A DNA stretch of 64,000 bases from Sutcliffiella cohnii (GCF_002250055.1 NZ_CP018866.1:674501-738500), one strand, 5' to 3'. Positions 21,029 through 28,659 are shown, counted from the first letter of the stretch. The notes: generated by a model from the letters alone, not told the origin. A program made the numbers and translations.

Positions 21029-21307
21029 GTGTTGTCTAATTATCAAGATGTAAATTATAATCCAGCAGATTCGAGAATTTTTGGAATGGGGTTCGGCCGT
21101 CCAGGTTTTGGCTTTGGTAGACCGGGCTTCGGTTTTGGTCGTCCAGGTTTTGGTTTTGGTAGACCTGGTTTCGGTTTTGGGTTTCCAGGATTTGGATTCG
21201 GTTTCGGTTTTCCATTTTTAACAGGATTAGCAGCAGGTGCATTATTAACGCCACCTAGATATTACTATCCGCCTTATCCACCATATCCATATCCTTATTA
21301 TTGGTAA
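21029..21307 (+). CDS. Small Gly/Phe-rich repeat protein, coat-like
   Basis: 92 residues. After a 20-residue acidic start, the octapeptide GFGFGRPG is repeated about four times, then a short hydrophobic patch LTGLAAGALL and a PPYPPYPYPYYW tail. GTG start with GAGGAGGAAG. Such low-complexity Gly/Tyr/Pro proteins are common among Bacillus spore coat and surface proteins, but nothing in the sequence proves this. A second protein of similar build is encoded at 63035-63310 on the other strand. Confidence 0.65.
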   Translation: MLSNYQDVNYNPADSRIFGMGFGRPGFGFGRPGFGFGRPGFGFGRPGFGFGFPGFGFGFGFPFLTGLAAGALLTPPRYYYPPYPPYPYPYYW

Positions 21308-21327
21308 TACAGTTTAAGAAAAGATGA

Positions 21328-21378
21328 AATAAGGGATACCTTTTACGATTGTACGTAAGGGTTATCCCTTTATTATTC
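21328..21378. terminator. Bidirectional terminator
   Basis: Long imperfect hairpin AATAAGGGATACCTTTTACG / CGTAAGGGTTATCCCTTTATT between convergent genes. Confidence 0.7.
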
Positions 21379-21581
21379 TATTGATTTTCTGTTATTTTCT
21401 CAAAGGCTAGCAAAAAGTGGTTGTATGTTTGTTTTCCAAACTGATTTTCGTTCCTGTTAAAGAACAAATCAAGTGTGATTGTTTTTGCCTCCTCAAATGA
21501 GCATCTTCGTGAGTTCATTATTAATTTTATATAAGCAACAAAGAAGTCTATTCCTAGCGTTCCACCATGATTTACAGTCAT
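21378..21581 (-). CDS. Small conserved-looking protein, third gene of the permease operon
   Basis: 67 residues starting at the ATG at 21581 (MTVNHGGTLGIDFFVAYIK), with AAAGGAAGTGAG upstream; it starts one base after the stop of the preceding 42-codon gene. Predicted soluble and helical, no cysteines. I do not recognise a family. Its position in the operon with a metalloid-type permease suggests an accessory role, which is inference. Confidence 0.55.
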   Translation of the reverse strand: MTVNHGGTLGIDFFVAYIKLIMNSRRCSFEEAKTITLDLFFNRNENQFGKQTYNHFLLAFEKITENQ

Positions 21582-21582
21582 T

Positions 21583-21711
21583 TTACTCACTTCCTTTAAC
21601 AGCAAGTTTGCTTAGATTCTTATCGTCTTTCGTTTCAGTTTTAACTTCTTTTATTTCTACGGAACAGCATTTTTTTTCCTTTTTAGTAGCTTTTCTAAAT
21701 AGTGATAACAT
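21583..21711 (-). CDS. 42-residue Cys-Cys protein between permease and downstream gene
   Basis: A short frame running from the ATG at 21711 to TAA at 21583, encoding a Lys-rich peptide that begins MLSLFRKATKKEKKCCSVEI and contains a vicinal Cys15-Cys16 pair. The ribosome binding site AAGGAAGGGATG lies upstream. It starts 17 bases after the permease stop and ends one base before the next start, which supports real translation. Small KKCC-containing proteins downstream of such permeases are familiar from other Firmicutes. The Cys pair could bind a soft metal or metalloid; this is inference. Confidence 0.65.
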   Translation of the reverse strand: MLSLFRKATKKEKKCCSVEIKEVKTETKDDKNLSKLAVKGSE

Positions 21712-21728
21712 GTAAAATCATCCCTTCC

Positions 21729-22595
21729 TTATATTAAATAAAAGATAAAGCCAGCAAATGTTGACATCGTAATAACAGCTATAACAAAGGTAATAACTAA
21801 CTGCTGTTTGAAAATGGACTTTAATAATATGACTTCAGGTAGGCTCGCTCCTGCAGAACTAATCATCATCGCCATTACTGGACCGAGTGCCATCCCTTTC
21901 AGAATTAATATTTGTGATATTGGGATCATACTAGAAAGTCTAATATATAAAGGAATTCCCAAAACAGCTGCAAGGGGTATAAGCCACCAATGGTCTGAAC
22001 CGAAAGTATTGGAAATCCACTCGGTCGGTACTAAGCCGTTAATGATGGAACCGATAGCAGCACCAATAAGAAGATATGGAAATACGCTTTTTATTAAACT
22101 AACAGTGTCTTTAAAAGCTTCTTTAATGTTGAATCTTTTTCCTTTTTCATCATAACCAGACATAATGACATTCTTCACATATTTCTCAAAACCGAAGGAT
22201 TCAAGCGCAAAACCGATAACAATCGAAAAAAAAGTTGTTACTACTGTGTAAATAATAGCGACTTTCCATCCGAGTATAACTCCCATAATGGTAATAATTG
22301 TTGGATCCAGTACAGGAGATGAAAATAAGAAAATCATTACAATTCCAAAAGGTAGCTTTCGTTTAAGCATATTTACTACGACTGGTATTGTGGAGCATGA
22401 GCAAAACGGTGTAATAAATGCAAATAATACAGCCCCGAAGGCAGCAATTATTTTGTTTTTCCCTGCTAATTTCTTCTCTAATTTTTCAAAAGGTATAAAG
22501 CATTGCAAAAGACTGATAAGAAATGAAATGCCAATAAATAAAATCGTTAATTCTAAAGCAATAAATAAAAAGTCTTTTAACGTTTGTACGATCAT
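21729..22595 (-). CDS. arsP: ArsP/YraQ-type permease (UPF0718, DUF318)
   Basis: 288 residues, eight or so transmembrane helices. The diagnostic segment is ITPFCSCSTIPVVVNMLKR with C65 and C67, as in the ArsP/permease DUF318 family, plus the second-half repeat motif FGSDHWWLIPLAAVLGIPLYI. Characterised ArsP members export trivalent organoarsenicals. The neighbouring ArsR with an arsenite-type cysteine triad and multiple shared operators supports metalloid efflux here. ATG start behind AAGGTGGGG. It is the first gene of a three-gene operon. Confidence 0.75.
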   Translation of the reverse strand: MIVQTLKDFLFIALELTILFIGISFLISLLQCFIPFEKLEKKLAGKNKIIAAFGAVLFAFITPFCSCSTIPVVVNMLKRKLPFGIVMIFLFSSPVLDPTIITIMGVILGWKVAIIYTVVTTFFSIVIGFALESFGFEKYVKNVIMSGYDEKGKRFNIKEAFKDTVSLIKSVFPYLLIGAAIGSIINGLVPTEWISNTFGSDHWWLIPLAAVLGIPLYIRLSSMIPISQILILKGMALGPVMAMMISSAGASLPEVILLKSIFKQQLVITFVIAVITMSTFAGFIFYLI

Positions 22596-22619
22596 ACGTA
22601 ATCCCCACCTTTATCTAAT

Positions 22620-22658
22620 ATCAAAAAAAGTTGATTTATTAATCAAAAAAAATTGATT
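22620..22658 (-). promoter_or_regulatory. Two ArsR-type operators in the arsP promoter
   Basis: ATCAAAAAAAGTTGAT at 22620-22635 and AATCAAAAAAAATTGATT at 22641-22658: near-identical palindromes (ATCAA-N6-TTGAT) spaced 22 bases centre to centre, just upstream of the arsP start. Confidence 0.75.
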
Positions 22659-22754
22659 AAGTATATAAAAATAAAAGTAGGATTCTTAGTTGTTAAATCA
22701 AATTTTCTTGATGTATTTAATATATATCCAATATTTTCATCTGTCAATGGATAT

Positions 22755-22770
22755 ATCAAAAAAAATTGAT
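22755..22770 (-). promoter_or_regulatory. Third ArsR-type operator
   Basis: ATCAAAAAAAATTGAT, the same palindrome, immediately after the arsR stop region and upstream of the arsP operon. Confidence 0.65.
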
Positions 22771-22778
22771 TTATTTTT

Positions 22779-23102
22779 TTAACAAGTCGGTCGAAATAAA
22801 CAACAAAGTTCTGCCGACAATAGATGGTTAACTTCCTCTTGATTTAATTTGTAGTAATTCCATGTACCTCTTGTTTCCCTCACAATAAGGTTAGCGTCAA
22901 GAAGGATTTTTAAATGATAAGATAATTTGGACTGTGTCATATTCACTAATTGGGCTAAATCGTTTACATTCACTTCCCCCTTTTGGGTAAGTAAATTCAT
23001 TATTTGGAGTCTTTGCTTATCCGCAATGGCCTTAAATTTACTTTCATACACTTCAAAAACCGTTTCTAACGGTGTTTCTTGCAAATCTATTTCTTTTTTC
23101 AC
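22779..23102 (-). CDS. arsR: ArsR family metalloid-responsive repressor
   Basis: 107 residues from the GTG at 23102 (AAGAAGGTG six bases upstream). Winged-helix core with FKAIADKQRLQIMNLL, VNDLAQLVNMTQSKLSYHLKIL and the wing LIVRETRGTWNYYKL. The C-terminus holds C100, C101 and C107, i.e. cysteines at i, i+1 and i+7. That spacing equals the arsenite site Cys95/Cys96/Cys102 described for Acidithiobacillus ferrooxidans ArsR, and differs from the classical C-x-C in the recognition helix. Four copies of one palindrome flank the gene, so it is expected to repress itself and the arsP operon and to release DNA on binding As(III)-like ligands. Confidence 0.85.
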   Translation of the reverse strand: MKKEIDLQETPLETVFEVYESKFKAIADKQRLQIMNLLTQKGEVNVNDLAQLVNMTQSKLSYHLKILLDANLIVRETRGTWNYYKLNQEEVNHLLSAELCCLFRPTC

Positions 23103-23119
23103 TGACAACACCTTCTTTA

Positions 23120-23135
23120 ATCAATTTTTTTTGAT
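23120..23135 (-). promoter_or_regulatory. ArsR operator in front of arsR
   Basis: ATCAATTTTTTTTGAT, the same palindrome as the three sites before arsP, located 18 bases upstream of the arsR start; indicates autoregulation. Confidence 0.7.
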
Positions 23136-23228
23136 GGATAATTAAAATGTATAAGTATTTCATGGAAATGTCAAACTGTCTGATATAATTTATGTTGTAT
23201 ATTAAGTTTGTTTCAAAGGAGAAACGAA

Positions 23229-23633
23229 ATGATTTATAAAAATATTATTGCCATTGCTATTGGTGGTGCATTAGGGACGATAGGTCGAGGACTATTAAAT
23301 ATGCACTCGTTGTGGATTGGTTTGCCCATTGCAACAGTCATTGAAAATATAGTAGGAAGTTTTTTATTAGGTTTGTTTACAGGCTGGTTAATACATAAAA
23401 GAACGAAAGATTGGGTGAAAACAGGAATTGGAGTTGGGTTTTGTGGTGGATTTACGACGATGTCAACACTAGCTGCAGACACACTACTGTTGTACATGGA
23501 CTCCAGTTTGCTTCATAGCTTCGTTTATTTATTTGTATCGTTGTTCGCTGGAATAACTTTAGGGTTCATAGGATTAATACTCGGCAGTAAGTGGGGAGAA
23601 TCCGAGGTGAAAAGAAAAGTGGTGAATCATTAA
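23229..23633 (+). CDS. crcB1: Fluoride exporter CrcB/Fluc, first subunit
   Basis: 134 residues from the ATG at 23229, preceded by AAAGGAGAAACGAA. Four transmembrane helices; the family motif GVGFCGGFTTMSTLAADT and the N-terminal GGALGTIGRGLL are present. Fluc channels are dual-topology dimers, and in Bacillus two homologous genes often form a heterodimer. It overlaps crcB2 by one base (TAATG). A TATAAT box lies upstream, but I see no crcB-type fluoride riboswitch in the 90-base leader. Confidence 0.9.
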   Translation: MIYKNIIAIAIGGALGTIGRGLLNMHSLWIGLPIATVIENIVGSFLLGLFTGWLIHKRTKDWVKTGIGVGFCGGFTTMSTLAADTLLLYMDSSLLHSFVYLFVSLFAGITLGFIGLILGSKWGESEVKRKVVNH

Positions 23634-24010
23634 TGGAATTAGTTCTATTAGGAGCAGGTGGAGCGGCAGGAGCTGTCTCACGTTATTTAATAGGGTTACT
23701 TTTTATGAAAAAATACCCTCATCCGTACATACCAAGTGCGATGCTCATCGTGAACTTAACGGGCTCACTCGGGCTGGGATTGTATTTTGGAGCGGTCTAT
23801 GATGCTATTCCAACAGCCGCATATGATGAATTACTATATTTATTACTAGGTATAGGTTTTTTTGGAGCTTTCACTACTTTCTCAACGTTTAGTATGGAGT
23901 TAATAGAATTGATACGAAAAAAGTTTTATAAAAAGGCGATTCTTTATTTCTCACTATCTATCTTCGGTAGTATTGGAATTTTTCTAATTGGATTTATGGT
24001 AAGTAGATAA
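23633..24010 (+). CDS. crcB2: Fluoride exporter CrcB/Fluc, second subunit
   Basis: 125 residues from the ATG at 23633, whose A is the last base of the crcB1 stop. Four helices, GAGGAAGAVSRYLIG at the start and GIGFFGAFTTFSTFSMELIEL. The two subunits probably insert in opposite orientations and form one fluoride channel, lowering cytosolic fluoride. Confidence 0.9.
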   Translation: MELVLLGAGGAAGAVSRYLIGLLFMKKYPHPYIPSAMLIVNLTGSLGLGLYFGAVYDAIPTAAYDELLYLLLGIGFFGAFTTFSTFSMELIELIRKKFYKKAILYFSLSIFGSIGIFLIGFMVSR

Positions 24011-24021
24011 ATTGATTAAAT

Positions 24022-24377
24022 GAGGTTAGGACATAACAATTTTTATTAAAGTTTAATTGAACAAAAAATATACAGGGAAAACTCGCTCCGGAAATATACT
24101 TCGCTTTCCGCGGGCGTGTCTAGTTACGGCGGCTTGGCCCTCGAGACATAAGCCAGTCACTTCCGTTGGGCAAAGAGCGCCCAACTGCAGCGTCTGTCTT
24201 ATGCTTGTCGGGCCAGAGCGAGCCGCCTTCACTTTTCGTACTGGTGAGCCTCCTCGTGCTTCGCACTGCTATCTTCTCACCTATGCCTTTCCTCCCGCTG
24301 GAGTCTACGTATATTTCCTCCGCTAATCCTGTGATAGTTCGTTTTTTATCATCATCAATTTAGTTTTGTCTCACCTC
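24022..24377. repeat. GC-rich palindromic intergenic repeat, copy 1 (long form)
   Basis: A 356-base element bounded by an imperfect terminal inverted repeat (GAGGTTAGGACATAAC at the left, GTTTTGTCTCACCTC at the right). Inside are GGAAATATACTTCGCTTTCC and, near the other end, ACGTATATTTCCTCCGC. These match copy 2 at 63465-63763 in reverse orientation. This copy carries an extra central hairpin: GGCGGCT...ACATAAG (24128-24151) pairs with CTTATG...AGCCGCC (24199-24227), around an inner TTGGGC/GCCCAA loop. Base composition is much richer in GC than the surroundings. Its right end overlaps the amidase stop codon. Short open frames inside are not credible genes. Confidence 0.8.
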
Positions 24378-25737
24378 AATTATCCCATAAGGCTCCTACT
24401 TGTAAAAGTAACTTTTCGTCAAGATGCTTCCCGATAATTTGCATACCAATTGGCAGTCCTTTACTGGATAATCCAACTGGAATGGAAAGTGCTGGATTTC
24501 CTGACACGTTAGCTGGAGCAGTAAAAGGCATGCACTTTTTTGTAATTTCGATATTAAAAGGGACAATGTCTTCTTGGAATTTAGGAGCAGCAATTGGAAT
24601 AGTTGGACCTGCTAAAATATCTACCTGTTCAAAAGTTTGTTTAACTGCGTTTGCAACTACACGTCTAGCTTGCTGTGCTCTAACGTATTGGGGGGTGTCC
24701 GTTACGATGCCAGTCTGGAAAAAGATACGTACATCATCAGCAAAACCTTCATTGTTTTGTTGGAGTCTTTCGTAATGATAGCTTGAAGCTTCTCCAGTCG
24801 TTATCACATAATTGGCAAAAGTAGCAAGTTCAAGCTCCGGAATATCCAATTGTATAATGTGTACTCCTAAACTATTTAGGTAGGAAAGTGCTTCTTTAAA
24901 TTTCATTTCCACATCGGGCTCCAAACCTTGTAAGAAAAGAGTAGGTACACCAATTTTTAAACCTTTCATGTCTTTAACCAATTTTTCTTTATAGTCAGGC
25001 TTCGGTGCTTTTATGCTTCCAGGATCATTTGGGTCATAGCCTACCATTTCATTTAACATAATGGCAAGATCCGAAACAGACCGTGCCATTGGGCCGATAT
25101 GATCTAATGACCATGCAAGTGGGGCAACTCCGTATGAGCTTACTAAACCGTAAGTAGGTTTTAAACCATATATCCCGCACATTGCAGCTGGAACTCTTAT
25201 TGATCCAAACGTATCGGTGCCAGTAGTTAATGTGACTAATCCTGCGGCTAATGCTGCGCCACTTCCTCCACTAGATCCTCCTGGAGAATGTTCTAAATTC
25301 CAAGGGTTCCTTGCATTACCGTAAGCTGGGTTCGTATTTGTTATTCCACCGCCAAACTCATGCATGTTGAGCTTACCTGTCATAATTCCACCTGCACAGA
25401 GTAGCTTCTTTACGACAGTTGCATCGTAATCTGGTACGAATTGTTTTAATAAAGCAGAACCACCAGTTGTTAGAGTTCCTTTCGTATATTTGTTGTCCTT
25501 TATACCAATCGGAATCCCGTGTAATGGGCCTTTATATCTTCCATTCATTATTTCAGCTTCCGCATTTTTTGCTTGCTGATTGGCTAGTTCCGGTAATGTT
25601 GTAATATAGGCATTAACAGTAGAATCTAATCTTTCTATACGTTCCATGATGGACGTGGTAACTTCCACCGGTGATATTTTTCTAGTTTCTATGAGAGGGG
25701 CAAGTTCGGTAGCGGTAAGTTTATAAATTTCAGTCAA
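24376..25737 (-). CDS. Amidase signature family hydrolase (GatA-like)
   Basis: 453 residues. The Ser-cisSer-Lys triad is present: K80 in GIKDNKYTKG, S155 in PGGSSGGSG and S179 in TDTFGSIRVPAA. In the last motif the usual GGS is FGS. TTG start with AGAGGTGATAAAG. The protein overlaps by 8 bases with the upstream 60-codon gene, so both are translationally coupled. The C-terminus stops at LLLQVGALWDN, somewhat earlier than usual relatives, exactly where the palindromic repeat begins; it may have been shortened by that insertion. Likely hydrolyses an amide; not a GatCAB subunit, since no gatB is near. Confidence 0.85.
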   Translation of the reverse strand: MTEIYKLTATELAPLIETRKISPVEVTTSIMERIERLDSTVNAYITTLPELANQQAKNAEAEIMNGRYKGPLHGIPIGIKDNKYTKGTLTTGGSALLKQFVPDYDATVVKKLLCAGGIMTGKLNMHEFGGGITNTNPAYGNARNPWNLEHSPGGSSGGSGAALAAGLVTLTTGTDTFGSIRVPAAMCGIYGLKPTYGLVSSYGVAPLAWSLDHIGPMARSVSDLAIMLNEMVGYDPNDPGSIKAPKPDYKEKLVKDMKGLKIGVPTLFLQGLEPDVEMKFKEALSYLNSLGVHIIQLDIPELELATFANYVITTGEASSYHYERLQQNNEGFADDVRIFFQTGIVTDTPQYVRAQQARRVVANAVKQTFEQVDILAGPTIPIAAPKFQEDIVPFNIEITKKCMPFTAPANVSGNPALSIPVGLSSKGLPIGMQIIGKHLDEKLLLQVGALWDN

Positions 25738-25912
25738 ACTTTATCACCTCTGGATCAACAACGACAATCGGAACCTCTTCATTAATCGTTGGAAATTCTT
25801 CAAGTGAAGCTTGAGCTTGGTGAATGATAGATACGATTTCACGAACATAAGGAACATCTTTTTCTATAACTCTAATATTGTGTTTTTGTAACGAGATTTC
25901 TATTTCCTGCAT
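25730..25912 (-). CDS. Small GatC/AtzG-like partner of the amidase
   Basis: 60 residues. An amphipathic helical start (IRVIEKDVPYVREIVSIIHQ) is followed by a stretch ending VPIVVVDPEVIKF. The size, the fold-like pattern and the 8-base overlap with a GatA-type amidase resemble GatC or AtzG, small proteins that wrap around amidase subunits. The assignment is structural inference, not a confident family match. Start ATG behind AGGAGGTATATC. Confidence 0.55.
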   Translation of the reverse strand: MQEIEISLQKHNIRVIEKDVPYVREIVSIIHQAQASLEEFPTINEEVPIVVVDPEVIKFD

Positions 25913-25989
25913 GATATACCTCCTAATACCCAGATAGTATTACTGTATGATTTAAATGAAGTTTTGGGAGGAGTCTTTTAAGAAAAAAC

Positions 25990-26022
25990 AAAAAGCGCAG
26001 GGAACATCCTGCACCTTTCATC
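25990..26022 (-). terminator. Probable terminator of chrA
   Basis: On the minus strand GGTGCAGG-ATGTTC-CCTGCGC is followed by TTTTTGTTTTTTC shortly after the chrA stop. Confidence 0.6.
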
Positions 26023-26027
26023 ATTAA

Positions 26028-27218
26028 TTAAAACAAAGTTAATACGAATCCACCAACAGCACCGGTTAGTACGATTAACCACGGTGGAAGCTTCCAATAC
26101 ATTAACATACTAAAAAGCACAGCAGCAAAAGCAAAATCAATGGCAGAAAGAATTGAACTAGTCCAAATCGGATGATAGAGAGCAGCAATTAAAATTCCGA
26201 CAACCGCTGCATTGACACCCATTAGAGCGGCCTTTACTTTCCCATTTTGACGTAGTGTATCCCAAAATGGTAATGTACCTAATATGAGTAGAAAAGCAGG
26301 AAGGAAAATCGCAACAGTAGCAAGTAAACCTCCTTGCCAACCGTTAATAACAGCACCAATGTAGGCGGCAAAAGTAAATAGAGGGCCAGGGACAGCTTGA
26401 GCTGCTCCGTATCCGGCTAGAAACTGTTCTTCAGTCAACCAGCCTGTCGGTACAAACTCACGCTCGAGCAGTGGTAATACGACATGTCCACCACCGAACA
26501 CTAAGGAGCCGGAACGATAAAAACTGTCAAACATCGCAACAGATTCTAAAGATGTAACTTCTCTCATAATCGGAAGAACAATTAACAGCCCAAAAAAGAT
26601 TGCTAAACTAATATATCCAAATCGTTTACTTATAGGGAAGAGAGCTTTAACAGCACCTTCTTGGACTTTTTGCTCTTTAAATATTAGATAACCAATAATT
26701 CCAGCTATTATAATGACCGATACTTGTGTAAAAGCCGTTTGCCATAATAAAGTAATGACAATAGCCCCTAGTGCTATCGCTTTTCTAGAAACATCAGGAG
26801 TTAAATTTTTCGCCATCCCTAGTATTGCATGGGCAACAACAACGACAGCAACTATTTTTAATCCGTGAATCCATCCTGCATCTTCAAAACCAAAATTATG
26901 TAAAAGTAATGCGAAAATAATTAATATAAGAACGGAAGGGAGAGTAAATCCGATAAAGGCAGCTATTCCACCTAAAATTCCACCACGCATAACTCCAATT
27001 CCTATTCCAACTTGGCTACTAGCTGGTCCAGGCAAGAACTGACAAAGTGCCACTAAATCAGCATAACTTTTGTCATCCATCCATTTTCTTCTCTGTATGT
27101 ATTCGTTATGAAAATAGCCTAAATGAGCAACTGGTCCACCAAATGAAGTTAGTCCTAGTCTTGTAGATACTAGAAGAATCTCCAAGAGAGTTGCTAGTCC
27201 TTTGTTTTGTTTTTCCAA
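26028..27218 (-). CDS. chrA: Chromate transporter ChrA (two-domain)
   Basis: 396 residues, two homologous CHR halves. The N-terminal half has TSFGGPVAHLGYFHNEYI, CQFLPGPASSQVGIGIG; the C-terminal half has LVFGGGHVVLPLLEREFV and YGAAQAVPGPLFTFAAYIG. About ten membrane helices. The family (CHR) exports chromate or related oxyanions. TTG start with TAAAGGAGG. Single gene; its usual regulator ChrI/ChrB is not visible. Confidence 0.9.
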   Translation of the reverse strand: MEKQNKGLATLLEILLVSTRLGLTSFGGPVAHLGYFHNEYIQRRKWMDDKSYADLVALCQFLPGPASSQVGIGIGVMRGGILGGIAAFIGFTLPSVLILIIFALLLHNFGFEDAGWIHGLKIVAVVVVAHAILGMAKNLTPDVSRKAIALGAIVITLLWQTAFTQVSVIIIAGIIGYLIFKEQKVQEGAVKALFPISKRFGYISLAIFFGLLIVLPIMREVTSLESVAMFDSFYRSGSLVFGGGHVVLPLLEREFVPTGWLTEEQFLAGYGAAQAVPGPLFTFAAYIGAVINGWQGGLLATVAIFLPAFLLILGTLPFWDTLRQNGKVKAALMGVNAAVVGILIAALYHPIWTSSILSAIDFAFAAVLFSMLMYWKLPPWLIVLTGAVGGFVLTLF

Positions 27219-27324
27219 GTAGTAATACCTCCTTTATACACATAATAAAAAAATAGTAACAAACAGTATAAATGAATGCAATTTAAGTGAAGGAAATTTA
27301 AAATAATCTTTACAATACACGAAA

Positions 27325-27708
27325 TTAAGGGATAAAACCTTCTTGTTCGCTCTGTAAAATTTGCTTACCTCCAATTGCTTCCACAGCTGCTCCGACAGAT
27401 TGTAAAATGTCTCCCATAATTGTTAACCGCTGAGCGTCGAAAACTATAGAAGGATCAACTGCTTCAATTTGTTTAGTTACGCCTATTGCTTCCATTACTT
27501 GACCAATAGTTTGTACCCATATACCAGTAACTACTTTTGTATCTCCTTGTACTTCTTCTTTAATAAGCAGTAGTTTGGAAACTAAAATAGCTTCGGCGAT
27601 ATTTCCAATTGCTTGTAACCATACTGCTGCAGCTATTTGTTTTTCAAGAGAGAGTATTAGTTCTTCTCTTTCTTGTTCATTTAGTTGGGAATGTGTTTCT
27701 TTAGCCAA
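27325..27708 (-). CDS. Repetitive hydrophobic small protein, function unknown
   Basis: 127 residues from the TTG at 27708 (GAGGTGAT upstream). It contains three or four copies of a motif of the form WLQAIGNIAEAI, WVQTIGQVMEAIG, ILQSVGAAVEAIG spaced by about 35-40 residues. This resembles a repetitive protein family of Bacillus that I recall as DUF6944, but I cannot verify that. No transmembrane helix of normal length; the repeats would make amphipathic helices. No operon partner. Confidence 0.6.
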   Translation of the reverse strand: MAKETHSQLNEQEREELILSLEKQIAAAVWLQAIGNIAEAILVSKLLLIKEEVQGDTKVVTGIWVQTIGQVMEAIGVTKQIEAVDPSIVFDAQRLTIMGDILQSVGAAVEAIGGKQILQSEQEGFIP

Positions 27709-27814
27709 TAGTATCACCTCAAGGCATTTGAAGTATTTTTCTTCTTTAGCTTATTCAAGGGAAATGGAAAAGGTTAAAGGGAGTACAAAGGAGGAAGTTA
27801 TTTCAGTGTATAAA

Positions 27815-27849
27815 AAACAGTAGGCTACCCTTCAATAATAGAGCAGCCA
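27815..27849 (-). terminator. Probable terminator of the racemase gene
   Basis: On the minus strand GGCTGCTCT / AGGGTAGCC forms a nine-pair stem with wobble pairs, then TACTGTTTTTTAT. Confidence 0.55.
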
Positions 27850-27857
27850 TCGTTCTT

Positions 27858-28547
27858 TTATTTTAATGCCTCTTTTGCTGCAGCAATTGCGTGAATTGCG
27901 GTGGAATCAAATAATGGAACTGGAGTATCTGATTGTTGAACTAACAATGGGATTTCCGTACAACCTAAAATGACTCCTTCCGCACCGTTTTCTTTTAAAG
28001 AATGAATAATGGATAAATACATATCCTTTGATTCCTCTTTTATAATCCCTTTACAAAGTTCATGATAAATAATGTCATGTACAATTTGGCGTTCTTCCTC
28101 GTCTGGAATAATAACCTCAATTCCTTTTTCATTTAGTAAATCGCGGTAGAATGGTTGCTCCATCGTAAATTTTGTACCTAATAGCCCGACCTTTTTAATT
28201 TTTTCCTTTTGAATATTGGCCCCAACGCAATCAACAATGTGAAGTAGGGGGATGTTTAAGTTATCCGTCATCTCCTCGGACATGATGTGCATGGTGTTTG
28301 TACAAATAACTACAAAGTCAGCTCCACCATTTTCTAACGTTTTACCTGCTGCAATCATTTTTTGAGTAGCCTTATCCCATTGTCCATTGTGTTGCAGTTG
28401 CACTATCTCTTCAAAGTCAAAGGAATGTAGAAGAACTTTTGCAGAATGAAGCTTCCCTAATTGTTCTTTAACAGTTTCATTAATGATTCGATAATATTCC
28501 GCCGTTGATTCCCAGCTTAAGCCTCCAATAAGCCCGATTGTTTTCAA
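27858..28547 (-). CDS. Aspartate/glutamate racemase family protein
   Basis: 229 residues from the TTG at 28547, preceded by CGGAGGGG; a longer frame upstream lacks a ribosome binding site. It has the two catalytic cysteines of the Asp/Glu racemase superfamily in VICTNTMH and ILGCTEIPLLV, and the N-terminal TIGLIGGLSWESTAEYY typical of the YgeA-type broad amino acid racemases. Cofactor-independent racemase, probably making a D-amino acid. It diverges from a MocR regulator gene, which may control it. Confidence 0.85.
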   Translation of the reverse strand: MKTIGLIGGLSWESTAEYYRIINETVKEQLGKLHSAKVLLHSFDFEEIVQLQHNGQWDKATQKMIAAGKTLENGGADFVVICTNTMHIMSEEMTDNLNIPLLHIVDCVGANIQKEKIKKVGLLGTKFTMEQPFYRDLLNEKGIEVIIPDEEERQIVHDIIYHELCKGIIKEESKDMYLSIIHSLKENGAEGVILGCTEIPLLVQQSDTPVPLFDSTAIHAIAAAKEALK

Positions 28548-28605
28548 AATAAGTCCCCTCCGTAATTCTATTTTCGTGTATCGTAACATGGTATACTGGT
28601 TGTTA

Positions 28606-28643
28606 ATAGTGCCACTTTTCTAAATGTTTTATAGTACCAGTTT
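28606..28643. promoter_or_regulatory. Candidate MocR operator (direct repeat)
   Basis: ATAGTGCCACTTT at 28606-28618 and ATAGTACCAGTTT at 28631-28643 are direct repeats 25 bases apart. An inverted related half-site (ACTGGT) lies near 28595. They occupy the racemase-MocR intergenic region; MocR family proteins often bind such paired sites. Confidence 0.45.
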
Positions 28644-28659
28644 GTGAGGGGGATTAGTA

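Noticed and set aside
23140..23228. Fluoride riboswitch before crcB1
   Set aside because: The conserved pseudoknot blocks of the crcB motif are not found in the short leader.
24057..24363. Short plus-strand frames within the palindromic repeat
   Set aside because: They lie inside the GC-rich repeat, differ between the copies and lack plausible starts.
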